From Spirochaetales bacterium (lineage in GTDB: Bacteria > Spirochaetota > Spirochaetia > SZUA-6 > DRHE01): a stretch of DNA of 13,364 bases. A program made the translations under genes and the position numbers. Of the stretch, positions 1 to 6,941 are shown piece after piece. Every line of letters begins with the position of its first letter. Position 1 is the first letter of the stretch. Below the pieces are notes generated by a model. It saw only the letters and a list, made by a program, of their open reading frames with translations, did no database searches and was not told the origin of the DNA. The stretch lies in assembly GCA_023136785.1 (NCBI GenBank), contig JAGLQP010000015.1, forward strand, positions 1 through 13,364. The letters run 5' to 3'.

Positions 1-33
1 GACTACTCCGAGACCCTAGATCCCCTGAATCGT

Positions 34-768
34 TTATTTAAACACCAGGGAGTAGTCCAAAGGTTTGTCCAGAAGCAGGACTCGAATCAGAGGAATCGTG
101 AAGGTTACGCCTCCCGGGGAGATCTTTCCGCCGGTTTGGGAAACCAGGGTTCCCCGCACCGTAACCTTGGTCTCTATGTAGGAGTTTCGGACGCTGTCGG
201 CACCGCCATCGCCGAGGGCCAGGTCCATGAGCTCCAGATATTCCTCCTCCGTTGTGTCGTCGTTTTCCTGCGGACCCAATCCTTCAAACAGAGGATTTTG
301 AAGAGCCGGCATGAACTTCATGATAGAGGAAAAGTTCTTCCGGTCGAGGTGAAAGCGAACCGAATAGCCTTGGCTGACTCTTTCGAAGCGAATAACCCCG
401 GACTCCTGCAGTTCCTGCTCGCTGGAGAACACCTCCTCGATACTCCGGAAGTCTAGCTCCATCTCGAGGGTAGCCGGGTCCGGTGTGTCGATGCTGATCA
501 GCGTCACATCATTCCGTTCGGCAAATCCCTTCTTGATTTCTTCCATGTTGAAGATCTGACCTTCCAGGGATTCACCGGTAAATGCGGACAGGTCGTTGAT
601 GTATTCCACGAAGACGGGTTCCAGGCGGATCTGCATCGATACCTTCCCGGATTCGTCAACTTCGAGCTGAACCTGCTGTTTGATCGTGCAGCCGATGAGT
701 AAAGCGGTAGCCAACAGCGCCGTCCCCACCAGCCAGGCTACTTTGACAGAAGGGATTCGCCGTTTCAT
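34..768 (-). CDS. predicted outer-envelope lipoprotein, unknown function (LppM-like style)
   Basis: This 244-residue protein starts with a basic stretch (MKRR), a hydrophobic segment and a lipobox LIGC, with the acylated cysteine at residue 27, so it should be exported and lipid-anchored. Residues 28-50 begin a beta-rich domain (a Val/Gln strand, then a DESGK turn, then another strand), the usual opening of small LppM/DUF3153-type lipoproteins. That resemblance is only one of pattern. An acidic stretch (DDTTEEEYLE) lies in the C-terminal third, and the end is hydrophobic with alternating residues, but there is no second membrane anchor. The frame is open further upstream, to 873, but the ATG at 768 is preferred because it puts the signal peptide at the N-terminus. 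It is also preceded by a promoter (TTGACT, 17 bases, TATCTT) ending 7 bases before it. The gene diverges from the ASKHA gene. Lipoprotein call firm; function unknown. Confidence 0.85.
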   Translation of the reverse strand: MKRRIPSVKVAWLVGTALLATALLIGCTIKQQVQLEVDESGKVSMQIRLEPVFVEYINDLSAFTGESLEGQIFNMEEIKKGFAERNDVTLISIDTPDPATLEMELDFRSIEEVFSSEQELQESGVIRFERVSQGYSVRFHLDRKNFSSIMKFMPALQNPLFEGLGPQENDDTTEEEYLELMDLALGDGGADSVRNSYIETKVTVRGTLVSQTGGKISPGGVTFTIPLIRVLLLDKPLDYSLVFK

Positions 769-775
769 GTTCTGA

Positions 776-804
776 AAGATAGACCGTTCTTTGGCAGAAG
801 TCAA
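776..804 (-). promoter_or_regulatory. sigma70-like promoter of the lipoprotein gene, leaderless geometry
   Basis: Read on the minus strand, TTGACT (804-799) and TATCTT (781-776) are separated by exactly 17 bases. The -10 box ends 7 bases before the ATG at 768, so transcription should begin at or within a base or two of the start codon. No Shine-Dalgarno sequence is seen in front of the ATG, which agrees with a leaderless message. Confidence 0.6.
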
Positions 805-886
805 CGTAGCCGGGTATCTTACCGGAGAAGGTGAATAGACAGCGTATCCCGCCCCGGGCCAATCCCGGAACAACGGTACCCCTGCC

Positions 887-915
887 TTGCCGGGTTTCGG
901 CTTTTCTCCTATAAT
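887..915 (+). promoter_or_regulatory. sigma70-like promoter of the ASKHA gene, leaderless geometry
   Basis: TTGCCG (887-892), a 17-base spacer and a consensus TATAAT (910-915). The start codon is at 924, only 8 bases after the -10 box, so the expected transcription start is about 922-923. There is no ribosome binding site between them. Confidence 0.65.
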
Positions 916-923
916 CCCATGCC

Positions 924-2732
924 ATGCGACAGGTGACTGTGTATCCAGGTGGGATGATCATTCATGTTGAAGAGGGCACGCCGATTCGGGACCTCCTCGT
1001 TCGAGAGGGACTGTTGGTGGATTTTCCCTGCGGCGGCAGAGGTTTGTGCAATCAGTGCAAAGTTACCATCGATCCGCCGCCAGAAAGTGGGAAAGCAGGG
1101 AGAAAGGCTCTGTCTCAAGCCGAAGTCGATGCGGGAATCCGTCTGGCCTGCCAGGCAGTGGTCGAAGGGGACTGTTCCATTACCATCCCCGAGGAAAAGG
1201 AGGTAGAGGTTGTATGGCGGGATCCGGCCAAGGTGGAGGGTACTCAGCTGCTGTACGGGGATCCGGTCATCGTGCGCAGGCATCTGCGGATGGAGACGCC
1301 GAGCCTTGAAGACCAGCGGGCCGATTGGGAACGGCTGCACGAAGCTCTAGATCGGAAGGAAACCACGATGCCGGAAGTCAATCCGGAAGTATCGGAAGGT
1401 TTTTCCCGGGTGCTGCGGGAGAGCAAATGGGAGGTCGATGCCTTCGTCGAAGACTCCCATCTTATCTGCATCAAATCCCCGTCGGACGAGCCTGTGTATG
1501 GTTTTGCCATCGACCTGGGTACCACCACGGTGGATGTGTCTCTCCATAACCTGGAGACGGGCCGCCGGATCGGCCGTAAGACCATGTTGAACCGCCAGTC
1601 CGCCTTCGGTGCCGATGTGATTTCCCGAACCCAGGCTTTCCACGAGGATCCTCAAGCTGTGCGCCGGGCCGCCCTGGAGACGATCGCTGATTGCGCCGAA
1701 ATGTTGTTGAAGGAAAACGGCGTACAGAGACAGCGGGTCGTTCGCAGCACCGTGGTGGGCAACTCGATCATGATCCACATTCTGCATGGGCTGAACCCCC
1801 GCCAGCTGACTTTGGCCCCCTACATTCCGCTGGTCGCCGGTGTGGTGCGGCGGCGGCCGGAGGAGTTTGGATGGAAATTTCAAAGCTGCGGCCATGTAGA
1901 AACCCTGTCCCTGATTTCCGCTTTCGTTGGTGCCGACACCACGGGGGTCATCCTGGCCCTCGAATTGGAGCATGAGGAGGGGATCTCTCTTTCGATCGAT
2001 ATCGGGACCAACGGCGAAATCGTGCTGTCCAAAAAGGGAGAGCTGATCACAACCTCTACTGCGGCAGGTCCGGCTTTCGAGGGTGCCCAGATCTCCTGTG
2101 GGATGAGAGCTCTGGAGGGCGCGGTGACCGGGATATCGATCGCCGACAGCGGCCAGATCGATCTCCAGGTAGTCGGTGGCGGAAGAGCAAAGGGGATATG
2201 CGGCAGCGGATTGATTTCTGCGGTGGCCGAGCTGCTCGAGGCGGACCTGCTCGATTCTACCGGCAGGTTGGCCGATCCTGAAGAGGTGGACAATCCGGAT
2301 CTGAAGAAGCGATTCTTCAAGCTGGAAAAAATAGCGGCGTTCATGTTGTCAACGGACGCTGTTGAGAACCTCTACATCTCTCAGAAGGACATTCGAGAAC
2401 TGCAACTGGCAAAGGGGGCAATTCGGACAGGCATCGATATGCTGTTGGCAGAAACCGCGGTAGAGGTACAGACATTGAAGAAGATTCGTTTGGCCGGGAA
2501 CTTCGGCTCCGGTGTGGATATCGCCAAGACGATTCGCATAGGTCTGATTCCTGAAGTGGAAATCGAGAAGGTGGATGTCGTAGGCAATGCCGCCTTGCGG
2601 GGAGCCTCCCTGGCGCTGGTGTCCAAGGTATACCGGGAGAAAGCCGGCTCGATTTACAGAAAGTGTCGCTTCCTCGAGCTGGCGGCAAAACCGGATTTCC
2701 AAACCCGCTTTGCCTCTTCCATGTTCTTCTAA
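924..2732 (+). CDS. ferredoxin-ASKHA protein, RACo/DUF4445 family (reductive activator of corrinoid proteins)
   Basis: A 602-residue protein of normal length for the family. Residues 1-90 form a 2Fe-2S ferredoxin domain with cysteines 36, 42, 45 and 76. The remainder is an ASKHA ATPase with phosphate loops AIDLGTTT (195-202) and SIDIGTNGE (from about 358), an AGPAFEGAQISCGMRA segment, an adenosine-site motif GICGSG (C426) and a C-terminal LAGNFGSG motif. Known members use ATP hydrolysis to drive electron transfer from the iron-sulphur cluster, returning the oxidised cobalt of a corrinoid methyltransferase to Co(I). No corrinoid protein or methyltransferase gene lies in this window, so the partner is unknown. 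ATG 924 is preferred over Met11 (954, with an AGGTGGG just upstream) because the shorter form would lose the first beta strand of the ferredoxin fold. The gene has its own promoter and no ribosome binding site. Confidence 0.92.
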   Translation: MRQVTVYPGGMIIHVEEGTPIRDLLVREGLLVDFPCGGRGLCNQCKVTIDPPPESGKAGRKALSQAEVDAGIRLACQAVVEGDCSITIPEEKEVEVVWRDPAKVEGTQLLYGDPVIVRRHLRMETPSLEDQRADWERLHEALDRKETTMPEVNPEVSEGFSRVLRESKWEVDAFVEDSHLICIKSPSDEPVYGFAIDLGTTTVDVSLHNLETGRRIGRKTMLNRQSAFGADVISRTQAFHEDPQAVRRAALETIADCAEMLLKENGVQRQRVVRSTVVGNSIMIHILHGLNPRQLTLAPYIPLVAGVVRRRPEEFGWKFQSCGHVETLSLISAFVGADTTGVILALELEHEEGISLSIDIGTNGEIVLSKKGELITTSTAAGPAFEGAQISCGMRALEGAVTGISIADSGQIDLQVVGGGRAKGICGSGLISAVAELLEADLLDSTGRLADPEEVDNPDLKKRFFKLEKIAAFMLSTDAVENLYISQKDIRELQLAKGAIRTGIDMLLAETAVEVQTLKKIRLAGNFGSGVDIAKTIRIGLIPEVEIEKVDVVGNAALRGASLALVSKVYREKAGSIYRKCRFLELAAKPDFQTRFASSMFF

Positions 2733-2744
2733 AGTGTTTTGAAT

Positions 2745-2769
2745 CGGCTCAACAACTCGAGTTGAGCCG
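2745..2769. terminator. perfect 9-bp hairpin between convergent genes
   Basis: CGGCTCAAC (2745-2753) pairs perfectly with GTTGAGCCG (2761-2769) around a 7-base loop; the centre AACTCGAGTT is itself palindromic. It fills the 38-base gap between two convergent stop codons (2732 and 2771). There is no T-tract on either side, so it is a poor intrinsic terminator by textbook rules. It could act as a bidirectional transcription barrier or protect the 3' ends of messages. Confidence 0.4.
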
Positions 2770-2770
2770 G

Positions 2771-3442
2771 CTACTGCTTGGGGTTCAATGCGGATAGGAT
2801 TCCAGGCCGAGGGGGGAAACGAAACCATTTACCCGACACCCGGGCACCCCGGTTCTTCATCGTATCGAAGATGAAGTCGGCAAGTTCCTCGACTTTTTGC
2901 GATCGAGATTCAAATCCATTGATAAACACCTTCCGCTGACTGTTGCTGGCAAACACTGCCCCGGCGGCAGCCGTGAAGCCACCGCGAAGGGCGCTCTCCA
3001 GAGGGGGCAGCACGGCTCCTTCCTCCTGAAGCAGGTGATCGATCAGGGCGAGACAGCCCCCCTGTTTCTGGGTATAGAGCTCCAGAACCGCCTTCATCAA
3101 GAACAGAGCACCTTTGATCCAGGTATCCACGGCCCGATCTATCGTTTCTGCACTGGTTTCCTGAAGAAGTTTTTGCTCCAATTCCGGAGTGAATAGAAGC
3201 AGGGTTTCATCGATTCTGTCGAAACGATTGAGTGCGGTAAGCAGGACGTTTTTTGCGGATATAGGAGACGTCCTGTTCCATTCGATCAATAATAAATCCT
3301 CGTCCTCGGAAACCAGGGGTGTATCTATACGGACCTTTTGGGAGCGGGTGGCCGCTACGCTGTACCCTTCGCTGAGATATCGACGTATCAGCTGATCTGC
3401 AAGAGGGGTTTGAGCATCTGTAATAAGGGCCACCCTGTTCAC
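2771..3442 (-). CDS. SDR-like Rossmann-fold protein lacking the catalytic and glycine motifs
   Basis: A 223-residue protein that starts like a short-chain dehydrogenase/reductase: a beta strand VALIT, a turn, then helix LADQLIRRYL and strand YSVAATR. The three glycines of the TGxxxGxG nucleotide loop are replaced (TDAQTPLA, residues 8-15). Later parts also follow the SDR order: a helix at about 107-123 (TWIKGALFLMKAVL), a strand CLALID where the catalytic serine should follow, and the segment ESALRGGFTAAAGAV. There, by my alignment, the YxxxK pair would be E149 and R153. An NAD(P)-dependent reaction therefore seems unlikely; a regulatory or structural descendant of an SDR fits better. The start is GTG at 3442. 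The nearby ATGs at 3447 and 3453 are out of frame. It diverges from the EamA gene. Fold call moderate, function unknown. Confidence 0.65.
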   Translation of the reverse strand: MNRVALITDAQTPLADQLIRRYLSEGYSVAATRSQKVRIDTPLVSEDEDLLLIEWNRTSPISAKNVLLTALNRFDRIDETLLLFTPELEQKLLQETSAETIDRAVDTWIKGALFLMKAVLELYTQKQGGCLALIDHLLQEEGAVLPPLESALRGGFTAAAGAVFASNSQRKVFINGFESRSQKVEELADFIFDTMKNRGARVSGKWFRFPPRPGILSALNPKQ

Positions 3443-3451
3443 TGCATCAGC

Positions 3452-3481
3452 ATCTTAACAAGGCAGCGAAGACGTGGTCAA
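3452..3481 (-). promoter_or_regulatory. sigma70-like promoter of the SDR-like gene, near-leaderless
   Basis: On the minus strand, TTGACC (3481-3476), an 18-base spacer and TAAGAT (3457-3452). The GTG start at 3442 lies 9 bases beyond the -10 box, predicting a leader of only about 1-3 bases. No ribosome binding site is visible. Confidence 0.5.
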
Positions 3482-3509
3482 TGGCAGCAATAAAAGGAGC
3501 ACATTCCCG

Positions 3510-3539
3510 TTGTTCAAATCCCGGAGAATCCCTTACTAT
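3510..3539 (+). promoter_or_regulatory. sigma70-like promoter of the EamA gene, leaderless geometry
   Basis: TACTAT (3534-3539) ends 5 bases before the GTG start at 3545, with a weak -35 TTGTTC (3510-3515) at 18 bases spacing. The expected transcription start falls on the start codon. The -35 box matches consensus at only three positions, so this is the weakest of the four such promoters. Confidence 0.45.
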
Positions 3540-3544
3540 AGGCC

Positions 3545-4420
3545 GTGCGGAAATCAGACGCTCTTAAACTGATCCTGGTCTCCTTTCTCTGGGGAGGCCA
3601 GTTTGTTGCCGCCCGTATCGCAGCCGCGGAGGCGCCGCCCTTCACCGCCTCCTTCCTGCGATATTTCTTTGCAACCGTCACGCTGCTGATCGTTCACCTG
3701 GTTCGAGAGAGACGCTTCTGCCGTCTTTCATGGAGACAGTGGGGATGGCTGACGCTGCTGGGTTTGTCCGGAGTTTTCCTCTACAATCTGTTCTTTTTCT
3801 CCGCTCTGTCCATCGCGCCGGCGGGTCGCAGTTCTGTTGTTGTGGCCATGACTCCGGCGGTCGTATCGGTGAGTTCTATCTTCCTCTTTCGGGAGCGCTT
3901 TTCGTTGCTCCGTATTCTTGGGCTGGTTGTAGCCCTTTTCGGCGTCTCCTGGGCGATCAGCGGAGGGGATTTACCGAGCCTGCTGCGGGGGGAGATCGGT
4001 AGAGGAGATCTGTACATCTTCGGAGCCATGCTTAGCTGGGCGATGTTCTCCGTCGCCGGAAAGATCATTCTCAAGGAGCTTTCTCCCCGGCTGGCCATCA
4101 CCTATGCCTGCTTTATCGGAACGATTGCTCTTCTGGTGACGGCGCTGCTGGAAGGCGGATTGATCGGGATCCCGCACTACTCATTTGCGATGTGGCTGAG
4201 CCTGTTGTATTTGGGATTGATGGGAACCGTGCTGGCCTTCATCCTCTACTACCAGGGAATCAAATCGATCGGGCCTTCCAAGACCGCCATCTTTGTCAAT
4301 TTTGTCCCCATTTGGGCGATGATTCTTGGCGCTATTATATTGGGGGAGGCGATCACGCTGGCTCTGATTTTGGGGGCTGCCATGGTTATCGGCGGGGTTT
4401 TCCTGACCAGCAGATCCTGA
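3545..4420 (+). CDS. EamA/DMT-family inner-membrane transporter
   Basis: A 291-residue protein made almost entirely of ten hydrophobic helices, arranged as two EamA repeats (about residues 5-138 and 149-287). Typical family marks are the N-terminal WGGQFVAARIA helix, an FFSALSIAPAGRSSVVVAMTPA stretch split across helices 3-4, and IKSIGPSKTAIFVNFVPIW followed by a glutamate-containing LGEAIT in the second repeat. Members of the drug/metabolite transporter superfamily export amino acids or other small metabolites across the cytoplasmic membrane; the substrate cannot be told from sequence. The start is GTG at 3545, just before the conserved first helix and immediately after a -10 box, with no ribosome binding site. 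It diverges from the SDR-like gene and is followed by a short hairpin at 4484. Confidence 0.93.
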   Translation: MRKSDALKLILVSFLWGGQFVAARIAAAEAPPFTASFLRYFFATVTLLIVHLVRERRFCRLSWRQWGWLTLLGLSGVFLYNLFFFSALSIAPAGRSSVVVAMTPAVVSVSSIFLFRERFSLLRILGLVVALFGVSWAISGGDLPSLLRGEIGRGDLYIFGAMLSWAMFSVAGKIILKELSPRLAITYACFIGTIALLVTALLEGGLIGIPHYSFAMWLSLLYLGLMGTVLAFILYYQGIKSIGPSKTAIFVNFVPIWAMILGAIILGEAITLALILGAAMVIGGVFLTSRS

Positions 4421-4483
4421 GGGGAAAGAGAGGTACCGACGATGAGTGATAAGGCCAAAACTCTGGTCTTCGGTTTTTCTGTC

Positions 4484-4506
4484 GAGGAGCAGAGGCGCTC
4501 CTCTTT
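4484..4506 (+). terminator. weak terminator-like hairpin after the EamA gene
   Basis: GAGGAGC (4484-4490) pairs perfectly with GCTCCTC (4497-4503) around a 6-base loop and is followed by TTT. The T-tract is short and the hairpin lies 64 bases past the EamA stop codon, inside a short ORF, so termination here is only a possibility. Confidence 0.3.
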
Positions 4507-4642
4507 GTATGAGATTTCTCCGCCGCGACCAGGAGCAGGAAGACAACGGCCATGACAGGGGTCTCCTCGAGCACAGGATCGAGCAGCCGAGCCTCGACTT
4601 CGTTGATTTGGAAGCTCACGATGGCGGGTCCGCGCGAGAGAG

Positions 4643-4680
4643 TTGACAATATAGCGAAACTTCTACCTTTTTGTTATCCT
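4643..4680 (+). promoter_or_regulatory. promoter region of nadE
   Basis: A perfect -35 box TTGACA (4643-4648) is followed at a short 15-base spacing by TACCTT (4664-4669). An extended -10 sequence TGTTATCCT (4672-4680) lies further on and could work without a -35 box. Unlike the leaderless genes to the left, either choice leaves a leader of about 20-30 bases containing a ribosome binding site. Which -10 is used cannot be decided by eye. Confidence 0.45.
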
Positions 4681-4705
4681 TGGTAGCAGAAAGCGGAGGG
4701 TAAGG

Positions 4706-6346
4706 GTGAAAGTAGCAATCGGTCAGATCAACCCGGCGATCGGGGATTTTTCAGGCAACGCGGCCAAGATTCTCGACTACGTGACCAAGGCAGAGCGCGG
4801 AGGAGCCGATGTGATCGTGTTTCCCGAGATGTGCGTCTGCGGGTATCCCCCTATGGATCTTCTCGACCATGTCTCATTCGTGGAAGCGAACTTGAAGACC
4901 CTGCGCTTGATACAGCAACGCTCACCCAAGGGAATAGGAATCGTACTGGGATATGTAGATAAAAACAGAACATCCGCTGGAAAACCGCTCGTGAATGCGG
5001 TTTCCCTGATCCGCAACGGTGAGGTTTTGTTGACCCAGACCAAATCCCTTCTGCCGACCTACGACGTGTTTGACGAAGCTCGCTACTTCGAACCGGCAGA
5101 TCGCCGCCGTGTGAGCGCCTTTAAGGGTGAACAGATAGGGATCGCTATCTGTGAGGATATCTGGTGGGAGGCGGAACAGCCCGCGGCCCTGCATTATCCT
5201 GTGGATCCGGTAAAGGAGCTTCTCGACCAGGGCGCTACGGTGATCTTCTCGCCGTCGGCTTCCCCGTTCTATTCGGGAAAACTCGATGTTCGCCTCAGAC
5301 TCCTCTCCAGTATTGGGAAATCTTCCGGAGTTCCGGTGGTATATGTGAACATGGTCGGGGGCAACGACAGTTTGATCTTCGACGGCCGGTCTTTGGTGAC
5401 CTCCGCCGAAGGGGATCTGAATTTTCTCGGAGCAGGCTTTGAAGAGCAGCTCGCATTCGTGGATACGAAGAGCTTGAAGTCGAAAATCGCCTTAGAAGTA
5501 AACAGATACGAGGAACTGGAACAGGCGTTGGTTTTGGGGATTCGCGATTATCTGGATAAATGCGGTTTCAAGCGAGTGCACGTCGGTCTATCCGGGGGTA
5601 TCGATTCCAGTGTTGTAGCCGTGCTGGCAACCAAAGCGGTGGGCTCGGAAAATGTAACTGTATTTGCCCTTCCTTCACGGTACTCCTCCGAAGGCAGTCG
5701 GGACGATGCGCAAACGCTGGCGGAAAATCTCGGAATAAAGCTTCACAGCCTGTCCATTGAAGAGATGTTTCGGGCCGGTTTGGAGACACTGGCCCCTGTA
5801 TTCGGGGACAAGCCGCTCGATGTTACTGAAGAAAATCTCCAAGCCCGGATTCGGGGTCTCCTGCTCATGGCTTTCTCCAACAAGTTCCATTCACTCCTCC
5901 TTGCCACGGGAAACAAATCTGAGTTGGCCACCGGATACTGTACCCTGTACGGGGATATGTGCGGTGTCCTGGCTGTGATTGGAGATCTTTTCAAAACCGA
6001 AGTGTATGCTCTGGCCCGCAGCCTAAACCGGGAAAAACAGGTGATCCCTGAATCGGTTCTCACCAAAGTCCCGAGTGCCGAGCTGCGGCCGGATCAGACC
6101 GACCAGGACAGCTTGCCGCCATACGATCTTCTCGATCAGATCCTCGAACAGTACCTGCTTCAGAACAAGACCTTCGAGGAGATTACCGCTCTGGGATATA
6201 AGGCGGATTTGGTGAAGAGCGTACTGAACATGGTGGGCAAGGCGGAGTTCAAACGCCGCCAGGCTCCACCTGTGTTGAAAGTTAGCCCTCGTGCCTTCGG
6301 TACGGGCCGGCGTATCCCCATTGCCAGGACCATCCACGAAGCCTGA
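4706..6346 (+). CDS. nadE: glutamine-dependent NAD+ synthetase
   Basis: A cytosolic two-domain enzyme of 546 residues, normal length for this form, making NAD+ from deamido-NAD+, ATP and glutamine in the last step of NAD synthesis. Residues 1-270 are a nitrilase-type glutaminase domain with the catalytic triad E41 (VFPEM), K113 (QTKSLLPTY) and C149 (ICEDIWWE). Residues 275-546 are the synthetase domain with the pyrophosphate loop SGGIDS at 296-301, the ATP-site segment TGNKSELATGYCTLYGD and the substrate loop LRPDQTDQDSLPPYDLLD. All key residues are present. The start is GTG, set 5 bases after a strong GGAGGG ribosome binding site (4695-4700). It appears to be a single-gene unit with its own promoter. 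No intrinsic terminator is evident after it. Confidence 0.97.
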   Translation: MKVAIGQINPAIGDFSGNAAKILDYVTKAERGGADVIVFPEMCVCGYPPMDLLDHVSFVEANLKTLRLIQQRSPKGIGIVLGYVDKNRTSAGKPLVNAVSLIRNGEVLLTQTKSLLPTYDVFDEARYFEPADRRRVSAFKGEQIGIAICEDIWWEAEQPAALHYPVDPVKELLDQGATVIFSPSASPFYSGKLDVRLRLLSSIGKSSGVPVVYVNMVGGNDSLIFDGRSLVTSAEGDLNFLGAGFEEQLAFVDTKSLKSKIALEVNRYEELEQALVLGIRDYLDKCGFKRVHVGLSGGIDSSVVAVLATKAVGSENVTVFALPSRYSSEGSRDDAQTLAENLGIKLHSLSIEEMFRAGLETLAPVFGDKPLDVTEENLQARIRGLLLMAFSNKFHSLLLATGNKSELATGYCTLYGDMCGVLAVIGDLFKTEVYALARSLNREKQVIPESVLTKVPSAELRPDQTDQDSLPPYDLLDQILEQYLLQNKTFEEITALGYKADLVKSVLNMVGKAEFKRRQAPPVLKVSPRAFGTGRRIPIARTIHEA

Positions 6347-6440
6347 AGCTGTATCCCAAGCGGGTACTGCGACTGCAGAATATAATCGCCGTTAACTGAT
6401 GTGCTTTTTTACCAACGAGCAGTAAGCAGCAAAATTTATA

Positions 6441-6470
6441 TTGACCATTTTAGTAATATATATGTATTTT
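6441..6470 (+). promoter_or_regulatory. promoter of the cytochrome b562-like gene
   Basis: TTGACC (6441-6446), an 18-base spacer and TATTTT (6465-6470) lie in a markedly AT-rich stretch (about 6430-6485), unlike the GC-rich surroundings. The start codon at 6508 follows with a leader of about 30 bases and a GAAGGA ribosome binding site at 6493-6498. Confidence 0.45.
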
Positions 6471-6507
6471 TGCATATGACAAATCCACTACTGAAGGACG
6501 TATAGAA

Positions 6508-6894
6508 ATGAAAAAGAGATTCTACCTCGTAGTTGCTGTTTTGGCTCTGCTGCTGGTTACAACGCAGGTATTCGCTCAGTACAATCGGAACGCCGTTGTC
6601 TCGGTGATGCGGAGCAATGTAAGATTATTGGGCGAGGCCAATGCCGCTTTGAACGCTGGAGATTTCTACACCACCGGCTTGAAGCTCATGGAACTGGCCG
6701 AAGGGATGAAAACACTCGAACAAACCCCACCGCCCAGAGGCTCGAGAGCGGAATGGAATCGCATCTACAATGAGCTGATCGCAGCGGCTTTCCGGGGTAT
6801 AGGGGCCTGTGGGGAGGAAGATGCTCAGAAGGTGCAGGCGGAGATAGCGAATATAATAGCACTTCGAAACGAGGGTCACCGCAGGTTCAGATAA
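6508..6894 (+). CDS. small exported helical-bundle protein, cytochrome b562-like (candidate heme protein)
   Basis: A 128-residue protein with a clear signal peptide (KKR, hydrophobic core, VFA|QYN, cleavage after residue 23). The mature ~105 residues are nearly all helical, about the size of E. coli cytochrome b562. The pattern also matches: M34 near the start of helix 1 (b562 heme ligand Met7), a helix 2 ending in TPPP at 73-76 (b562 ATPP), and a C-terminus RNEGHRRFR with H124 (b562 RNAYHQKYR, ligand His102). In cytochrome c' the same place holds CxxCHxxYR; here both cysteines are absent, so any heme would be bound non-covalently, as in b562. The single cysteine is C101. Established: M/H ligation in b562. 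Inferred: this protein binds heme in the periplasm. A heme-free helical bundle is the main alternative. Own promoter and good ribosome binding site. Confidence 0.7.
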   Translation: MKKRFYLVVAVLALLLVTTQVFAQYNRNAVVSVMRSNVRLLGEANAALNAGDFYTTGLKLMELAEGMKTLEQTPPPRGSRAEWNRIYNELIAAAFRGIGACGEEDAQKVQAEIANIIALRNEGHRRFR

Positions 6895-6897
6895 TGC

Positions 6898-6938
6898 CGG
6901 TAGGTTATTAGATACCCGGACGGCCTATCGAGAATTTT
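6898..6938 (+). terminator. weak hairpin with T-run after the b562-like gene
   Basis: CGGTAGG (6898-6904) can pair with CCTATCG (6924-6930), including one G-U pair, across a 19-base loop. A TTTT run follows a few bases downstream. It lies in the 47-base gap between convergent genes. The long loop and separated T-run make this a weak candidate. Confidence 0.25.
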
Positions 6939-6941
6939 CTG

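Larger units (their letters stand above)
4421..4705. other. intergenic stretch with weak hairpin, short ORF and nadE promoter
   Basis: This 285-base gap holds no gene I can defend. A 37-codon plus-strand ORF (4442-4555, begins MSDKAKTLVF) has an AGAGAGG about 8 bases upstream but resembles nothing known. A minus-strand frame from a TTG at 4649 looks fairly codon-like for about 45 codons (INEVEARLLDPVLEE then a hydrophobic run) but lacks a convincing ribosome binding site. It may be a remnant of a lost gene. The last 65 bases are AT-richer and hold the nadE promoter. Confidence 0.4.

Noticed and set aside
769..873. N-terminal extension of the lipoprotein frame up to 873
   Set aside because: The extension would bury the signal peptide and lipobox 35 residues inside the protein and would cover the promoter that fits the ATG at 768.
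954..2732. Later start of the ASKHA protein at Met11, with AGGTGGG upstream
   Set aside because: It would remove the first beta strand of the ferredoxin domain (QVTVYPGG), which family members keep; the spacing of the AGGTGGG is also too short.
6381..6386. TATAAT after nadE as a promoter for a small RNA ending at the T-run 6405-6410
   Set aside because: There is no matching -35 box and no stem before the T-run, and the distance is too short for a structured RNA.
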